DNA of 64,000 nucleotides from Lunularia cruciata (GCA_948567375.1 OX419755.1:8065001-8129000); one strand, 5' to 3'. Shown: positions 44,564 to 56,211, counted from the first letter of the stretch. The notes: generated by a model not told the origin, from the sequence alone. Program-made: numbers and translations.

Positions 44564-45230
44564 AGGAAGAAGGGAGTCTTAGAGATCTTGTGAAGACACT
44601 AGAGGCAAAGATTGATCAATACATGAAGGAGTTGGAGGATCACACAATAGAGTATGAGGAGGAGTTGAAGATCAAAAAAATTGAGATGGAGAAGGAGAGA
44701 CAAAAGAAGCAAGAGAAGGGATTGGTTGAAGAAGTGATTGTGGAACTGAAGGCAAGATTAACCACCAAAGCCAAAGTGAGAATGGAGGAATTACATTTAC
44801 ATAAATTGAGATTGCTTGTGTAGGAGACAAGGAGTAAGAATGTGAAGGACAAGGACTTGAATGCCTTGCTAATCAGTCTTAGAACTCGGATTGATAGGAA
44901 GATATTAGATGTAGAGAATAACATTTCTATCAGATTTAGATTGATTAAGTTAGAGATAGAAAGTCTTCATAATATTGCACATATTAGACATGAAGTAACT
45001 AAGATGTGAGAGCAAGTGTCCTCAGATTTGACACTTGATACTTTAGAGAAGAGTGGGTTTCAAGATAAGGAGGTAGAAAGATTACCTGTGAGGTTAATTG
45101 AAGATCAAAGTGAAGACATGTTAGAATTTGTAGATGAGTTGGAAGTTGTAGAACAAAAAGTATAGGAGGTGAATGGACTTCCCTCAAGTTTGGAAGCTCA
45201 AGTAGAAGTAGACATCAGATTGGATTAGGA

Positions 45231-46026
45231 CCAATTCTGAGATAGGAAGAGGCAAATATGAAGAGATGCATTGTCATTTCAGATATGTAGGTTGGTAAAG
45301 TTATTAGGAAGCAATTTAGGAAGTTAAATAACTATCAAGTGCTTTGCCTATTTAAAGGAGGCCTTTTTGGTAAAATGTTTTTTACTATTTATTTTCCTAA
45401 GAATAGATAAAGCAAATTGTTGTGAAGAAGTGCTCATCACTTGAACTTAATTCCAAGTATCAATTTTGTGTTTTTATATTTGTGAGTGTGTGGAGGAATT
45501 TGTAGTGCAAGGAAGTGTGTTAGTTTAATGTTGGATTCTACAACCTTGATCTTCATTCTATGTGTTTTCCCTTAGTGAACTGCAATTAGAGCAATGCCTT
45601 GATAGATCTGAGGGGAATTGTAGTGTTTGTAGTATTCTACACTTGTGAGTGTGCAACGCTAAGTTGAGGTGAAGAAATTTTGATTGAGGAAGTTGTGCCT
45701 TCAATGGAGGGGTTGAACACAATTTTGGTGAAGTTGTTTAGAGTGAAGTAGCTAATTTCAAGAGAGACTAAATCATCGCAATCAAAATTTTTTTGGATAG
45801 AATTGAATGAGTTGTGATTATTGAGTGTTAATTTGTGATGAGACTACAAGTTGGTGCTTTTTACTCTCTTTTGGGTGTAGTTTCTACCTTAGAGATTAAA
45901 GATTCAACCAAGAAGAACTACGTGTTACACTTGACTTTGTATTTGACCAATTTTGACTTGTATCTCCATGGGAACAAACTTTACTTACTTGATTACCGCA
46001 AAAGTGATATTTTCCGAGTTGTCATA
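45231..46026 (+). repeat. CCE trailer (unit 2)
   Basis: It aligns with 37200-37960 and with the reverse of 26320-27110 (for example TGGTGCTTTTTACTCTCTTT and TACCGCAAAAGTGATATTTT). It has no coding content. Confidence 0.8.
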
Positions 46027-46372
46027 GCATATGATCTTATCTTGACCCAACCACTAAGTCAAAAATTTCTTCACATGGGCTATCCTTGGACTATAGGAGA
46101 ATCCAAAACCAAAAGGTTTGCAGGCCCAAGAGTTCTCAACTCTTTCCTCAAAGCCAAACACCTAGGAATAATACCAAGTCAACACATTAGAATCCAAAAA
46201 AGTGGTGTTCACTACTAAAGTAAGGTCCCCACTATCTTAGCTATGAATAAATTTAGCTAATCATGACTAATGTAGAACCATCCTTTATCTCTATATAAAT
46301 ATTATCTCTCAAGTACTTATAGTACCAAGCTTAATATCACAATACCACACACATGCACACATAGGTGTTACA
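46027..46372 (-). repeat. G1 3' LTR, proximal half
   Basis: The plus-strand read runs to ATAGGTGTTACA at 46372, the reverse of the LTR start. It completes the LTR begun at 35305. The adjacent TTTACCCCTGGAC (46373 on) is the reverse of the G1 polypurine tract. Confidence 0.88.
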
Positions 46373-47680
46373 TTTACCCCTGGACTAAGTTTTCACCTTG
46401 TCCTCAAAGTGAAGGTCTCTCTACTTTCTATGATACATCTTCAACTTATCATGGTTAATCTTATCAAAAGTCTTCCTCCCAACTCCTTCAGACCATAATT
46501 GTAATTGCCCCACACCTTCTACATTATGAAAGGTCAAAAATACTACGGCAAAAACTTCTTTTGCACTCTCTTGAATCAAATGGAATCAAACAACATTACC
46601 CAATCACCTTGTTTGAAAGGATCTACCTTCTTCTTGCCTTGCCTCTTGTCAAAGCTCTCCTTTTGTTTCCTTTGGGCTTGCTCCACTTGAACCATAGCAA
46701 TTGCTCTTACCTCTTCCAATTCTATGAGTTGATCCTTCCTTGAATTCTCTATAGTACCTCCTTGTGCTTTTTTCAATCTCTTATGAATGCTTTGGAAGGT
46801 AGGAAAATCAAAGTGAATAGGTAAGGTAGACTTAATACCATATACCATTGAAATGGAAAATATCCAATGGAAGTCTTCATGGTTGTCCTATACTCTCACA
46901 AAATTGTATGAATCCTCTTGTTGCAATGATGTTTAGCCCCTTCCATTTCTGCATCTTTGGCCAACGTCATGCACAAGGTCTGATTGGTTCTCTTTGCCAA
47001 GCCATTAGAATTTGGCTTTAAGATGTAGTTACTCTATGTGTGATAGAGAAATGTCATAACATGGCTGTAGTAATGCTTCCTATAAACCCTCTTCCTCTAT
47101 TAAAAACCAACTCCAAAGGGCATCTAAACCTAGTGATAATGCGTTCATAAAGAAATCTACCCACTTCATCTTCATTCTTGTCCTTCAATGATCTAGCCTC
47201 AACCTTCTTGGTAAGATAATCAGTAACTACAACAATGTATTGATTATTCCTTGGGGTTATGTTGAGAGGACCTACAAAATCAATTCCTCACTTCTCAAAA
47301 GGTCATAGCAAGAGAATTGATCTAAGAGGTGGAGTGGAGGTAGACTTTCTAGCAAAAGCTGGACAAATATGACAAGTTTTGCAATAATCAAGACAATCCC
47401 TCTCCAATGGTAACCTGCATCTAGAATCTTGAAAGTAGTCACCTTTGTTGGAAAGTGTCCTTCACATACTAAACCTTCATGAAACTCCTTTATAAGTACT
47501 CTTCCTTACCCATTGCTCTTTGAAGTAGATCATCTACTCCTTGGTGAAAAAAGAATATCCTCCACTATTTTGTAAGGTCTGGATCTTGCTACAAAGGCCT
47601 TCCTCTCCCTAGCATGCATCCCTTCTAGAAATTTACCTCTTGTCACATAATCCACAATCTCCTTGTACTCCATCGGAACC
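46373..47680 (-). pseudogene. G1 integrase
   Basis: Minus strand: HHCC region near 47470-47350 (FHEGLVCEGHF, then a decayed C..C), core near 47280-47000, and C-terminal piece 46576-46848 (PIHFDFPTFQSIHKRL, RKQKESFDKRQGKKKVDPFK, GDWVMLF). Frameshifts are frequent. Confidence 0.82.
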
Positions 47681-47682
47681 TC

Positions 47683-48018
47683 TTAAGTGATTGAGGTTGT
47701 CATGAGCTCCTCATCCGGGAAGGAATCATCCATTTGCTCATCTCCATCATGATCATAGGCCCTAGATAACAAATCAGCATTTGCATATTTCTTTCCTAAC
47801 CTACCCTCAATGGTGTGGTCATACTCAAACAAGAGTATCATCCACCTTGCTAGCCTCCCTTCCACATTTGGCTTGTTGAAGATGTACTTCAAAGCCTTGT
47901 GATCCATGACAATAGTGGCTTTTCCTCCAATCAAGTAGTATCTACACTTCTTGAGACAAAAGATCATTGCCAACCCTTCTCTTTCTATGATAGAGTAGTT
48001 CTTTTTTGCTGAAACCAT
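47683..48018 (-). pseudogene. G1 RNase H
   Basis: An open stretch of 111 codons: NYSIIEREGLAMIFCLKK, HYLIGGKATIVMDHKAL-type residues, YIFNKPNVEGRLARW, LFEYDHTIEGRLGKKYANAD and LLSRAYDHDGDEQMDDSFP. It is the best RNase H of the family and shows what was deleted in the P1 and P2 copies. Confidence 0.92.
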
Positions 48019-48331
48019 CTACCTACTAGCATAAGCTATTAGATGATCATGCCCATCTTGGTCTAATTGACTAAGAGTGAATCATAAAGCTACATTAGAA
48101 GCATCAGTGTAGAGGATGAAAGGCTTACTCCAATCAAGTTTAGCAAAAATTAGAGTTACAACAAGGGATTGCTTGAGCTACACAAAAGCTTTGAGAGCCT
48201 CCTTGTCTTCCAAATCACCATGTAATCTACACCTTTCTTCATGTAGATGGTCAATGCATAAACCTTGTTGAAAAATGAGAAGATAAACCTCCTATAGTAC
48301 CCAGCCATCACCAAGAAGTGGCATAACTCTG

Positions 48332-49129
48332 TCAAGCTTGAAGGGAATGGAAGGTTTGAGATTTCCTCACCTTCTCAAGATCAACTACTATTCCATCCTT
48401 GGAGATGATGTGCCCAAAAAGTAGACCTTCTTCACATCTAAAAATACACTTCTTTGGGTTGAGTGATGCATTTGCTTCATCCAAGCATTGCAAGACCTTG
48501 ATTAGGTGCTCAAAGCGCTCCTCCTTGCTCCCATAGACACAAAAGTCATCAGTGAAGTCTCTCACAAATTTCCCAATGAAAGGTTCAAACACCTTGTTCA
48601 TGAACCATTGGAATGTGGCTGGAGCATTGCAAAGCCCAAAAGGCATGACCTTGAAAGCATAAGTTCCCTAAGGTGTGGTAAATGTGGTGAGTTGTTGATG
48701 CTTTGCTGCAATCTTGATTTGGTTCTATTAACTATAACCATCTCCAAAACTATACCTCTCATGACATGCAATCTCTTCCAAGATCTCATCAATGAATGGC
48801 AACAAGTAGTAATCCTTCTTGGTAACAACATTAAGCTTCTTGTAATCTACACATACTTGAAACTTACCATTCTTTTTCTTCACAATCACAATTGGAGACA
48901 TCCATTCTAAATTCTCCACCTCAAAGATAAATCTTGCCTCCTTGAGCTTATCAATCTCCTCCTTCACAACCAAAGCTATTGGTGTACTAATGCAATGTTG
49001 CTCTTGGCAAACTGGTCTTACATGTGATTCCACCTCTATTTTGTGCTCCTCCAAGCTGACTTCCTTTAGATCCTTGTAACTAAAAGCAAACATATGGATA
49101 AACTTGCAGAAAATCTCCTTAAATCTCAC
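48332..49129 (-). pseudogene. G1 reverse transcriptase
   Basis: 48728-49129: KEARFIFEVENLEWMSPIVI, VKKKNGKFQVCVDYKKLN, LLPFIDEILEEIA. 48332-48646: MPFGLCNAPATFQWFM and FTDDFCVYGSKEERFEHL, with DD retained in the active site, then FGHIISKDGI. The two pieces are joined by a short frameshifted stretch. The thumb/connection to RNase H (48020-48330) has stops. Confidence 0.92.
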
Positions 49130-49259
49130 TTTCTCCTATTTGGCAACATTTGGATCATTCTTGAGAGTAAATAACCTCCTTCTTATCTCCTCAAGTGTCA
49201 ATGGTGATTTATCTGGGTCCTTCAAAACCTCTAGTTTAGATGCAAAATAGCGCACAAGG

Positions 49260-49944
49260 GATATGCATCTAAATCAGATTCAAATTTTTCCTCCTCCATA
49301 GAAGTCTCCTCCTCCCTACTTTTTATCCACACCAAAAGCTCCTTCTTTTGAATTTGATTCCTATTAATCAAAAGATGGTGAATCTAAATTTGAAGTGTTG
49401 GTAGTGTTAGTCATAAGATTGTGGTTTTATGGTTTGATGGCCCAATCCTCAAGTACCATTTGTACCATCGATTAGTTACTATCAACCATGGCCTTCCAAG
49501 AAGCAAATCATAGCTTGAATCCTTCAAGACTTAAAAAGTCATGAGATTTTGAACTCCCATAATTGAAACTACCACCTTATCCATCACCTCTACTAGTTAA
49601 ACTTGTTGCTTTTTTGCCATGCTCACCACAAATGTTGAAGATCTTGATGGTATCATACCCATCAACCTTTTTGACATGGCATTCACCATTGATCCTCCAT
49701 CAACCAATGCATCCTTGATGTTGTGACCATTCACTCTCACATTAATCTTGGAGGCATATTTACAAGCCTTCCATGGTGCTGGTTTGGCATCCACCACCCC
49801 CATTGATATTGGAGCTGTTGTCTTCTTCTTCCTCTTGCTCCTTGTAGAACTCAGACCACCTCTAAGCTCCTTCCTCAAAAGAAGATTCAAAGCAATCAAT
49901 TGGCTTACTATGATGTTAGCCTTGTGACTACTAACATCATCCAA
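49260..49944 (-). pseudogene. G1 protease and linker to RT
   Basis: The minus-strand frame 49597-49944 has a basic stretch (STRSKRKKKTTAP) followed by APWKACKYASKINVRVNGHN and the retropepsin-like KDALVDGGSMVNAM. The linker 49260-49400 is Glu/Ser rich (REEETSMEEE-type in a shifted frame). Confidence 0.8.
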
Positions 49945-49962
49945 GACATTGTAGTTCCATTT

Positions 49963-51160
49963 TTACTTTGAGATCAAAAAGTCCTTTGTTGATGGTGTTG
50001 AAGTGCTTGTGCAAGTGCTCCTAGTAGGCATAGGAGTATCTTGGCTAGGAGTAAATCCTTGAGAAGAGTGCACATCCTTTGCAAAACAAGCTCTCTTCTT
50101 CTCTTGTGCCAAAAGATCCAAATGAAGACCTTTGGAGTTTGAGCACTCCCTCTTCTCATACTTGCTCTTAGCCACATCTATGGATACTATCCTCTTATCT
50201 TTGTTTGGATTAAGGAGCCACTTGGGTTTCATTCCCTCCCTCTTTCCCTCTATTAGCTCCTTCATAACTCCTCCTCCATGGTAAGTAGAATTTGGGCAAT
50301 TCCTTTGGATGTGGCCTATTTCTCCATGACCTAAATAATTTCTCTCATTGAAATTGTTGGTTGGTTGGCCTCCTCTACATGGATAACTGGCATAACTCCT
50401 GGGCCCTCTCCTTACATTTTGATCAACCTCTCTCTTCTCCCATAGTTGCACCATATTGATCTTTAGATCTACAAGTTGTTATGTGATGGTTTGAAGTGGA
50501 TCTTTGGGTGGAGGTGCAAGAATTGGAGCAACTACTACTTGTGGTGAAATCCTTACCAACAAAGTATCAGCAGTTCCCCCATAATTTTAGCTTTGAGGAG
50601 GATGCACAACTTCCTTCACCACCAAATCACTCTCATCCATTTCCAAACCCTAAACTCCAAAGCTTTTCATATTTCACTTTATTTCTAATTTGTGGTCTCA
50701 ACCCTCCCATAAAATTCTTGGTGACTATAGCTCCTATGCCAATCATAGTTGTCTCTGCATCATCCCTACCCTTCCTTGACACTATGAAAAATCAGTGCTC
50801 TAACTTCTCCACTCTTTCCACATAGACTCTCACTTTCTCTCTGTCTCCTTGCTTGAGGAAGATAACCTCACTCACCAATCTCTCACAACTCTCATCTGGG
50901 AGAAATTTCTCAATGAGTGCTCAAGTTAAACTCTCCCAAGACTTTTCTTGCCCATCTCTCCTCTCTCTCTTTTGGTATTTTGATTCATACCATGTAAATG
51001 TTGCATCCTCCAAGAAATCTGGTAATAATGAGGCCCACTCATTCTTCCTGCTCTCATTATTTCTTGTGTAAGCTCTCTTGAAGTCTCTCACAAAGGCCTC
51101 CACATCTTCTCCATCCTTGCTAAAGAAAATTGGAAGTTTCTTTATCTTAACCCCTCATTA
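49963..51160 (-). pseudogene. G1 gag with degenerate zinc knuckle
   Basis: 50921-51103 reads MEAFVRDFKRAYTRNNESRK, WASLLPDFLEDATFTWYES, a retrotransposon-gag core. It continues in shifted frames (FLPDESCERLVSEVIFLKQG, 50820-50920). 49963-50454 holds GHGEIGHIQRNCPN, a CCHC knuckle in which the first two Cys are lost. 50460-50800 has stops and no extra domain. Confidence 0.8.
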
Positions 51161-52572
51161 TCTTTCTTTTCTCCCACTCTATAACTAATGAGTATATATA
51201 TGACTAACACCATTTGAGAGTAATCCACCCTAAGCAACACAAAAGGATCAGGTTACTCCAAGATTTCTATAGTAACATCTAATCCTAGAGTGAGTATTAA
51301 TCAAACTCTCATGGATAGTTTATTCAATAAATTGAAGATTATCTACATCATTAGTCTTAAGAACTAGCTAATTAAGATGGTAGTAGTTTTGTAGTTGTAC
51401 TAAGACTCTCTCCAAGATCTTTCACCAAAGTTTCCAAATTTCTTTTACTCCACTACACTTGTGTCCTTTTGGAAGTCCTTCCACTCCCCCAACCTCATAC
51501 AACTCCTTGGTCTTAGATCTTCTCCCTCCTAATCTTGGTGAAAAAGGTCCAACATGCAAACCCAAGTCAAGTAAGCCTCTCCTTTCCCTTAAATCTCTTG
51601 CTCTCAAAGATCAATGGTCATAAACTTACCTTATGTCCCTTCTCTCTACATAAAAACACTTAGACTCACTTTTTCCTCCAAGTAGTGTAGGTTCTTGGAT
51701 CCTCTCAATACTCTTCAAATTTTATTCTTAACTTTCTTTTTCCCAAATCCACCCCTACAATCAACTCAAACCCTTGGGGAACCTTGTATAGCCTCAATTT
51801 CTACTCTTGGTGACCCTCTATGTTCCCAAGATGAGTCTTAACACTCAAACATACTTTTCGTTTCTCTCACACTTCTCATGCATGAGATTTCAACTCTACA
51901 GAATTGGCCTTTCCTCATAATGTCACTGAAATCTCTCAATTTGTATGTTACAATTCTCTAAAACTTTTCACACTTTATCACAACTCCAGTTTGTCCTTCT
52001 TTGCAAAATTTTAGATCTTTTCATGAGGCCATTTGGCCTTTGCATCTTTTTATTCAATGCACATATTTGGTCTAAAAACCACCCCCCTCACTTTAAAAAC
52101 TTATCACTCTTTGTTAAAGAATAATCTCTCTTTAATTTATGTGTTAATAGGTAGGATACAATGCATTGAATTTTCTTCCAAAACTTCTAGCCCAATGCAC
52201 ATAGGAATTCTCACAATAATTTCAAGTGTGATAACTGAAGGATAACCCAAAATATCATGTGTAGAATTTTCAAGTCCAAATCTTAAACTTAAGATTTTAC
52301 CCAAAATCACCTTCATTCCCAAAATCTACAATCCATCTCACACAATCTCTCCAAATCCTCTCATATGTACAAAATATACAAAATCATCTCAAAAATATCA
52401 TAATCAACTACAAGGTATAAAATGGGTCCAAGTTCTCTAACATAAGTTCAACACTCTCCTCCCCTAATAATTCTCTCCAAGTGAGCTCTCATAGGCTCCT
52501 TCTATCTAATATAGAATTGTACATGGAATATTATCTTGCTTTCTAGACAGGTCTGGGCAATGGAACTAAAAT
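51161..52572 (-). repeat. G1 leader between 5' LTR and gag
   Basis: No domain is seen. A minus-strand 61-codon frame (51422-51607) is not recognisable. Its part 51920-52320 is shared with D1. The sequence directly after the LTR (ATTTTAGTTCCATTGCC on the minus strand) does not match the common initiator-tRNA primer site. Confidence 0.5.
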
Positions 52573-53188
52573 TGTGAGCCGGCCTATCTCTCACTCAAGA
52601 TGAAACTTTGATGGCTATTATGGTAGCGCACTATGGACTAAAAAGGCAAAGAACCCCAACTCCATCATACAGCTCCAAGGTTAACACTTCAAGACTCAAG
52701 CCATTTTTTAGTAGAGAACTCAATCAGAGAAAGATAGTTACATATGAAAGAATGATGAGTACCTCCTCACCCTTAATTCATATACTTGTGAAATATTTAT
52801 GCATCAAAGTTACTAATTATTGAAGTAACTCAAATTACTAGGCTAAAAGTCAAGTAAAATCAAAGAGTATAAAAGAATATTCATCCACATGTGCATATTC
52901 CATTAAGCATGTGATCTTATCTTGACCCAACCACTAAGTCAAGGATTCCTTCACATGGGCTATCTTTGGATTGTAGAAAAATCCAACACATTAGAATCCA
53001 AAATAGTGGTGTTCATCTTTTCCACTTCCTCTAAATTAAGGTCTCTATCATCTTAGTTATGACTAATTTTAGCTAATCATGACTAATATAAAACCATATT
53101 TTATCGCTTTATAAATAATCTCTCTCAAGTACTTATAATACCAAACTAAATATCATAATACCACACACATGCACAAATGGGTGTTACC
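52573..53188 (-). repeat. G1 5' LTR with ~77-bp internal deletion
   Basis: The plus-strand read is TGTGAGCCGGCCTATC... to ...AAATGGGTGTTACC. Near 52985 the segment containing GCGGGCCCAAGAGTTCTCAA is missing compared with other G1 LTRs. It pairs with the split 3' LTR at 35305-46372. Confidence 0.88.
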
Positions 53189-53395
53189 GTACAAAGTTCT
53201 TAGGGGAGTTTCAAGTTTTGTGTGACAAGGCTTTTTATTGATCATTGTACTACCTCCCAAGATCATCCTAAGGCCGATGGCTTAGCAAAGAGAGTGGTTA
53301 AAATTGTGAAGAAAGGATTGCAAAAGCATGGTAAAGAGGTTCTTCAAGTGGAAGAGGCCTTTTGTGTGAATGAACCACCAACATCAAGAGCTTAT
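53189..53395 (+). pseudogene. G2 integrase core, continuation after G1
   Basis: From the GTAC duplication the sequence continues KFLGEFQVLCDKAF-type residues, then CTTSQDHPKADGLAKRVVKI and KGLQKHGKEVLQVEEAF. This completes the integrase broken at 35304 and proves the insertion order. Confidence 0.82.
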
Positions 53396-54830
53396 TAGAT
53401 CTTTTGTGAGAGTGGTAGTTAGTTTCTCTTTTCTTTGAGGATATTATTGGACCACAAACATTTGAGTGTGTGATAATGGATTTGGCACATAGATAGATGG
53501 CTATGACAATCTTGTGTGGAGGGTTTGGCTTGCTTTCTATGTAGTAGATGGCACCTATAGCATTTTTGGGTAGTTGGGCTTTCTTGGCACCCTAACTTCC
53601 TCTCATTTTGTGGTTGTTGATAGGTTGGTTTGGAGACTTATGTGACAGAGGTGGAGGAGGGATCCTTTTCTCTTCAGATATTATTGTGGCAGACAAGAGA
53701 TAGTCTGTTCCCATGGGCATGAGAGGACTTTCCATTTTTTCCTTCACTATTATCAGATTGGACTAGAGGTTTACAGTCTTCCTTGACGGAGCAATAGTTT
53801 AAGCATATGCTACATTCTCTCTTACTTGACTCATCCATTCCTCAGCCCACTAGAGCACATCTTTGCTCTTGCTTTAGCAATGGTGCAGGCTTTTGGATCC
53901 TAGCTCAACTGTGCATTAGGGCATTTTGATTCACACTAGTTACTTTCTCTACAACAATGAGGTTTTACCTAGGTTTGGTCCACCCATTTGCACTTCATTA
54001 CTCACTTGTGAGTGTGGTTCTACAGTAGATGTAACATCAGTCCATATGACATAGTGTCCTTTTGGAGGATAGAGGATAGCCATCCATGATGCTATTAGGG
54101 ACATAGTGTTTGCTATTCCATGAGAGAGTGGATACTTGGCTTGGGAGGAGCGTTTGTATAGTTTTTAGACAACACTTGTCAAGGTAGACTTGTATTTGGT
54201 CCGAGATGATCAGGTGATTGTAGCTGATGTTGTGGTTACAGGCCTAATGCAAGATACAATTTTGGAGAGAGTGATTACCCATTGTCTTGGATGGGCGGCA
54301 AGTGCAGTAGCAGGTTGCAAGGTCTCCAAATATAGGGGCATACAACGAGGTCACCTCTTTGTTCCTCCAGCCTTAGAGTTACATGGGAGCAATGGACACG
54401 GCATTTGAACACATTTGTATGGGAGTGCATGAGAGCTTATCATGTTATGCGCCAAAGGGTACCACTCTTACTTTCATAATTTGTAGCATATTTTAGATAG
54501 TGTGTGTCTATTGCTCTACAGAGGGTAGTGGCTGGTGCAATCCATATGAGAGCAATCACACTAGGTGATGCTTCTTTGGATGCTCCAAATGTTTGTAGAC
54601 TGTACAACTTGCATAGCTTGGGTATCTTTGGTGTTGTAGGGCAGATTTCTCATATAGACTCTATTTTTTTGTTTTCTACACGGTTGCTCTTTCTTGATTT
54701 TATTTAGAGAGCCATATTGGATGTCTCTATCCTCTTCTAGTAGTGGTTGCTCAAGAGGTTAAACAAGTAAGAATAGACAAGTTTTGATATGGTGATACTT
54801 TGGCTTCACTTTTAGTCATTTCCAATCTGT
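53396..54830 (+). pseudogene. Mobile-element polyprotein tail (D2)
   Basis: 54160-54405 reads KVDLYLVRDDQVIVADVVV, ILERVITHCLGWAASAVAGC, KVSKYRGIQRGHLFVPPALE. 54504-54707 reads SIALQRVVAGAIHMRAITLG, DASLDAPNVCRLYNLHSLGI, FGVVGQISHID. Together these resemble the tail that follows RT in some non-LTR elements, but the match is from memory. 53396-54160 shows no clear plus-strand domain. The minus strand is Pro/Lys-rich (PPPPLSHKSP near 53650). It is unclear whether this belongs to G2 or to a separate element. Confidence 0.35.
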
Positions 54831-54834
54831 ATCC

Positions 54835-55770
54835 TTACAAGATTGACCTATTCTTACCATTTATATTATTAGTATGTTGAGATTGGGTTGTCATAGTATT
54901 CTCCCTCTTTGTAGCCTTTGGTGTAGCCAATTCTTCATCTACAAGCACAAAGAGTCTTGTCTTGGCAAATTTTGCATCCAGACTTCTGTACTTGGCAATC
55001 AACTTTGGTCCTTCAAGTTGGTCATCAAAATAAATTGAAGGATGAAAGTGAGGAGGAAACCTCTTCCTTTCCTCTTGGATCAAGTGATTGGTTCCCATGT
55101 AGTAATGTATGGAAAATGGAGCAGGGTATGTAGCACCTTTGTCATCTTCAAACTCTATATGCAAGGTCTTAATCTATCATTGAAACATGTTTGCCCCATC
55201 TATTGGCTTGTCTTGAGAACATGTTCATGAAAAATACAACCTTGCTATTGGTCAAGTAGATAGCTTTTTTGGATTTAAAGAGTTTCATAACTACCTTTAC
55301 TATGGCTCTTCTTGTATGTTCTTTGTAATTGGCTACCTTCCACCCATTATTCTTTGATCTCTTATCATTGAAAGTGGCCTTGATCTTGGCCATCAGCTCC
55401 TCGTCAGCAAATTTGAGTCCAAAGTCCTTGCTCCTACCAACCCTACATCCATGTTGAGTACCAACTGCCAATGGTCCTTCATCCCATTGTGAGGATTACC
55501 TCTCATTCTCCCTAGTGTCTTCTCTTTCTTCCTCCTCATCTCATGTATTATGGTAAAGTCAGTCAATTCTCAATTCTAGAGCAAGAACCCCAAGTGTTTG
55601 CTTTGAACCATTGAAGTTCTATAGTGAATTGCCCATTTTTTTACTATAGGAGACCTAAGGATGGCCTGTGGAATCTTTCTATACGCTTTAGGTGCAACCC
55701 CAATTGTTCTGGATAGTAGGAAGAAGGCAAAAACTATGGTTGGATCTACTCTGAGTACAGTGCATCACTC
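54835..55770 (-). pseudogene. CCE-related N-terminal domain protein (D2)
   Basis: 55169-55471 reads FADEELMAKIKATFNDKRSK, WKVANYKEHTRRAIVKVVMK, NSKVVFFMNMFSRQANRWGK. 54835-55164 reads YPAPFSIHYYMGTNHL, FPPHFHPSIYFDDQLEG and LIAKYRSLDAKFAKTRLFVL. It is the best copy of this divergent family; one stop separates the two pieces. The landmarks align with CCE 28753-29268. It is unrecognised otherwise. Confidence 0.65.
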
Positions 55771-56211
55771 CAGATGCTACCTCAATCAACATGCAATGGA
55801 CTCTCTCTTGGTTCTTGTCAAAGTTGTAGATTCTAATCAATCAGCTATGCAAGCAAGTGGCTCTCCAAAAAGTGCACCTATGGGCCAAACTCCTCAATTT
55901 ATAGCCCAGATCCTTGTGTGTTCTTCAGCCTTCTGTGGTTAAAGAGCAGGTGGGCACTAACCATCTTCACATGCAAAGGCATCAGTATATCCTCCATGGT
56001 TAGGCATCACTCTCCTACATGCAAAAGATTCTCCACAAGTCACTTCCCATGTACTAAGCTTGCACACCAGGTGCTAACAGTTATCTCTTGTGTAACAACC
56101 CTTAGCAACAATTCCTAACTGAGATGGCGGTGCATTCAAATCATGGCAGTGATTGTGTGAGGTACTTGGTACTTGGGCTTTGTAAGTGCTCAACCAGTAA
56201 GCACTCCATAG

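Larger units (their letters stand above)
38861..45230 (+). pseudogene. CCE protein coiled coil (unit 2), split by G3
   Basis: Acidic and coiled-coil residues run from 38870 to 39815 (KKTKKEMQSRYPDVQTMLQV near 39426, KVKEVMQERLWVEKLQAKVK near 39640). They resume after G3 at 44569 with EEGSLRDLVKTLEAKIDQYM, EELHLHKLRLLV, DLNALLISLRTRIDRKILDV and end EAQVEVDIRLD near 45226. AGGAA (39816-39820 and 44564-44568) flanks G3, so the frame can be read across. Relatively few stops remain. Confidence 0.75.
35644..46026 (+). mobile_element. CCE copy 2 (two units), TSD GTATG/GCATA, hosting G3
   Basis: It starts TGTGGTACCCACATTTTT and ends GAGTTGTCATA (normally TTGTCACA), between GTATG (35639-35643) and GCATA (46027-46031). 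Both derive from the GCATG present in other G1 LTRs by one transition each. It holds unit 1 (35644-37960), a full pair of ends with the middle of the coding region deleted, directly followed by unit 2 (37961-46026), which lacks the leader and is interrupted by G3 (39821-44563). This is the arrangement expected of two LTRs, or of a tandem duplication. Confidence 0.75.
35305..53188 (-). mobile_element. G1 element inserted in G2, heavily nested, TSD ATAC/GTAC
   Basis: On the minus strand: 5' LTR (53188-52573), leader, gag, CCHC, protease, RT, RNase H, integrase (51160-46373), 3' LTR (46372-35305). The 3' LTR is split by a CCE. The 4-bp target duplication is ATAC (35301-35304) and GTAC (53189-53192, one transition). 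The G2 integrase reads across when the element is removed. Without nested insertions it is ~7.5 kb, a normal gypsy size. This is the most complete G1 copy in the window. Confidence 0.88.
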
